From the NCBI GenBank assembly GCA_900478215.1, contig LS483478.1, forward strand, positions 496,001 through 560,000: DNA of 64,000 nt, read 5' to 3'. Of the stretch, positions 63,653 to 64,000 are shown one piece after another. The notes under the pieces are model-generated. The model saw only the letters and a list, made by a program, of their open reading frames with translations. It was not told the origin of the DNA and did no database searches. This stretch comes from Salmonella enterica subsp. houtenae serovar Houten. GTDB taxonomy: Bacteria; Pseudomonadota; Gammaproteobacteria; Enterobacterales; Enterobacteriaceae. The number at the start of each line of letters is the position of its first letter. Position 1 is the stretch's first letter. The translations under genes and the position numbers were made by a program.

Positions 63653-64000
63653 ATGGCTAAAGAGAGAGCGCTGACGCTTGAAGCATTGCGTGTGATGGAC
63701 GCCATTGACCGTCGGGGCAGTTTTGCCGCAGCGGCAGATGAGTTGGGACGGGTGCCCTCCGCGCTGAGTTACACCATGCAGAAGCTGGAAGAAGAGTTGG
63801 ACGTTGTACTGTTCGATCGCTCCGGCCATCGTACAAAATTCACCAACGTCGGTCGTATGCTGCTGGAACGCGGGCGGGTATTACTGGAAGCGGCAGACAA
63901 GTTAACGACGGATGCCGAAGCGTTGGCTCGCGGTTGGGAAACGCATCTGACGCTGGTCACTGAAGCTCTGGTACCGACGCCCGCTTTTTTTCCGCTGATC
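63653..64000 (+). CDS. yhaJ: YhaJ, LysR-family regulator (N-terminal part)
   Basis: LysR-type transcriptional regulator; the E. coli homologue responds to aromatic compounds such as dinitrotoluene products and, in pathogenic strains, affects type III secretion. The frame MAKERALTLEALRVMDAIDR is open to the window end (116 codons). The HTH is AIDRRGSFAAAADELGRVPS then ALSYTMQKLEEELDVVLF (about 17-55). The gene is cut by the window edge. It is divergent from yhaK. Confidence 0.93.
   Translation, partial: MAKERALTLEALRVMDAIDRRGSFAAAADELGRVPSALSYTMQKLEEELDVVLFDRSGHRTKFTNVGRMLLERGRVLLEAADKLTTDAEALARGWETHLTLVTEALVPTPAFFPLI

Overview
The window is a chromosomal segment of an enteric bacterium, most likely Salmonella or a very close relative. 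Nearly every protein is close to its Escherichia coli K-12 counterpart, gene order is the classic enterobacterial order (mla-murA ... tdc-yha), yhbX is absent beside argG, tdcF is absent from the tdc operon, and NusA carries a five-residue insertion that I remember from Salmonella. I cannot resolve species or serovar. It does not match the Typhimurium LT2 layout as I recall it, because the galactitol and galactarate genes expected beside rsmI and rnpB are missing or reduced to remnants. There is no prophage, insertion sequence, CRISPR array or toxin-antitoxin pair that I can support.

Layout. 1-3741: phospholipid-asymmetry genes mlaE(partial)DCB, ibaG and murA. 3800-5284: sfsB and ispB on the minus strand. 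5543-8414: rplU-rpmA-yhbE-obgE. 8515-11121: dacB, greA, yhbY. 11248-16849: rlmE-ftsH, folP-glmM, secG and leuU. 17026-18369: argG (minus). 18714-28926: the translation and RNA-decay block metY-rimP-nusA-infB-rbfA-truB-rpsO-pnp-nlpI. 29032-32392: yrbN-deaD and mtr. 32481-40499: yhbW, the anaerobic ubiquinone genes ubiV, ubiU and ubiT, then yhbS/Q/P/O, yraR, dolP, diaA and yraN. 40457-43435: lpoA and rsmI.

The accessory part is 43436-50072. It holds an N-acetylgalactosamine (aga) catabolic cluster, agaR / kbaZ-agaA-agaS-kbaY, in which all PTS transport genes (agaVWEF, agaBCD) and agaI are gone. A short agaF-like tail remains between kbaZ and agaA. Six AgaR-like operators can be read. Next to it, garD survives only as a frameshifted, internally deleted C-terminal remnant, and garPLRK are absent before rnpB (50073-50450).

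51162-62559 is an anaerobic amino-acid catabolism block: the tdcABCDEG operon (threonine/serine to 2-oxoacids, acyl-CoA, acyl-phosphate and ATP) with a clear CRP site, then the cysteine importer and desulfidase pair cyuP-cyuA. The window ends with yhaL, yhaK and the start of yhaJ.

The points most worth a second look are: FolP with Ser at position 64 and Phe at 29; a promoter-linked 19-bp copy of the leuU 3' end on the far side of argG; the PTS-less aga cluster with deletion scars and a variant KbaY C-terminus; and the garD remnant. I found no wholly new multi-gene system. REP/BIME repeats are scattered between genes.
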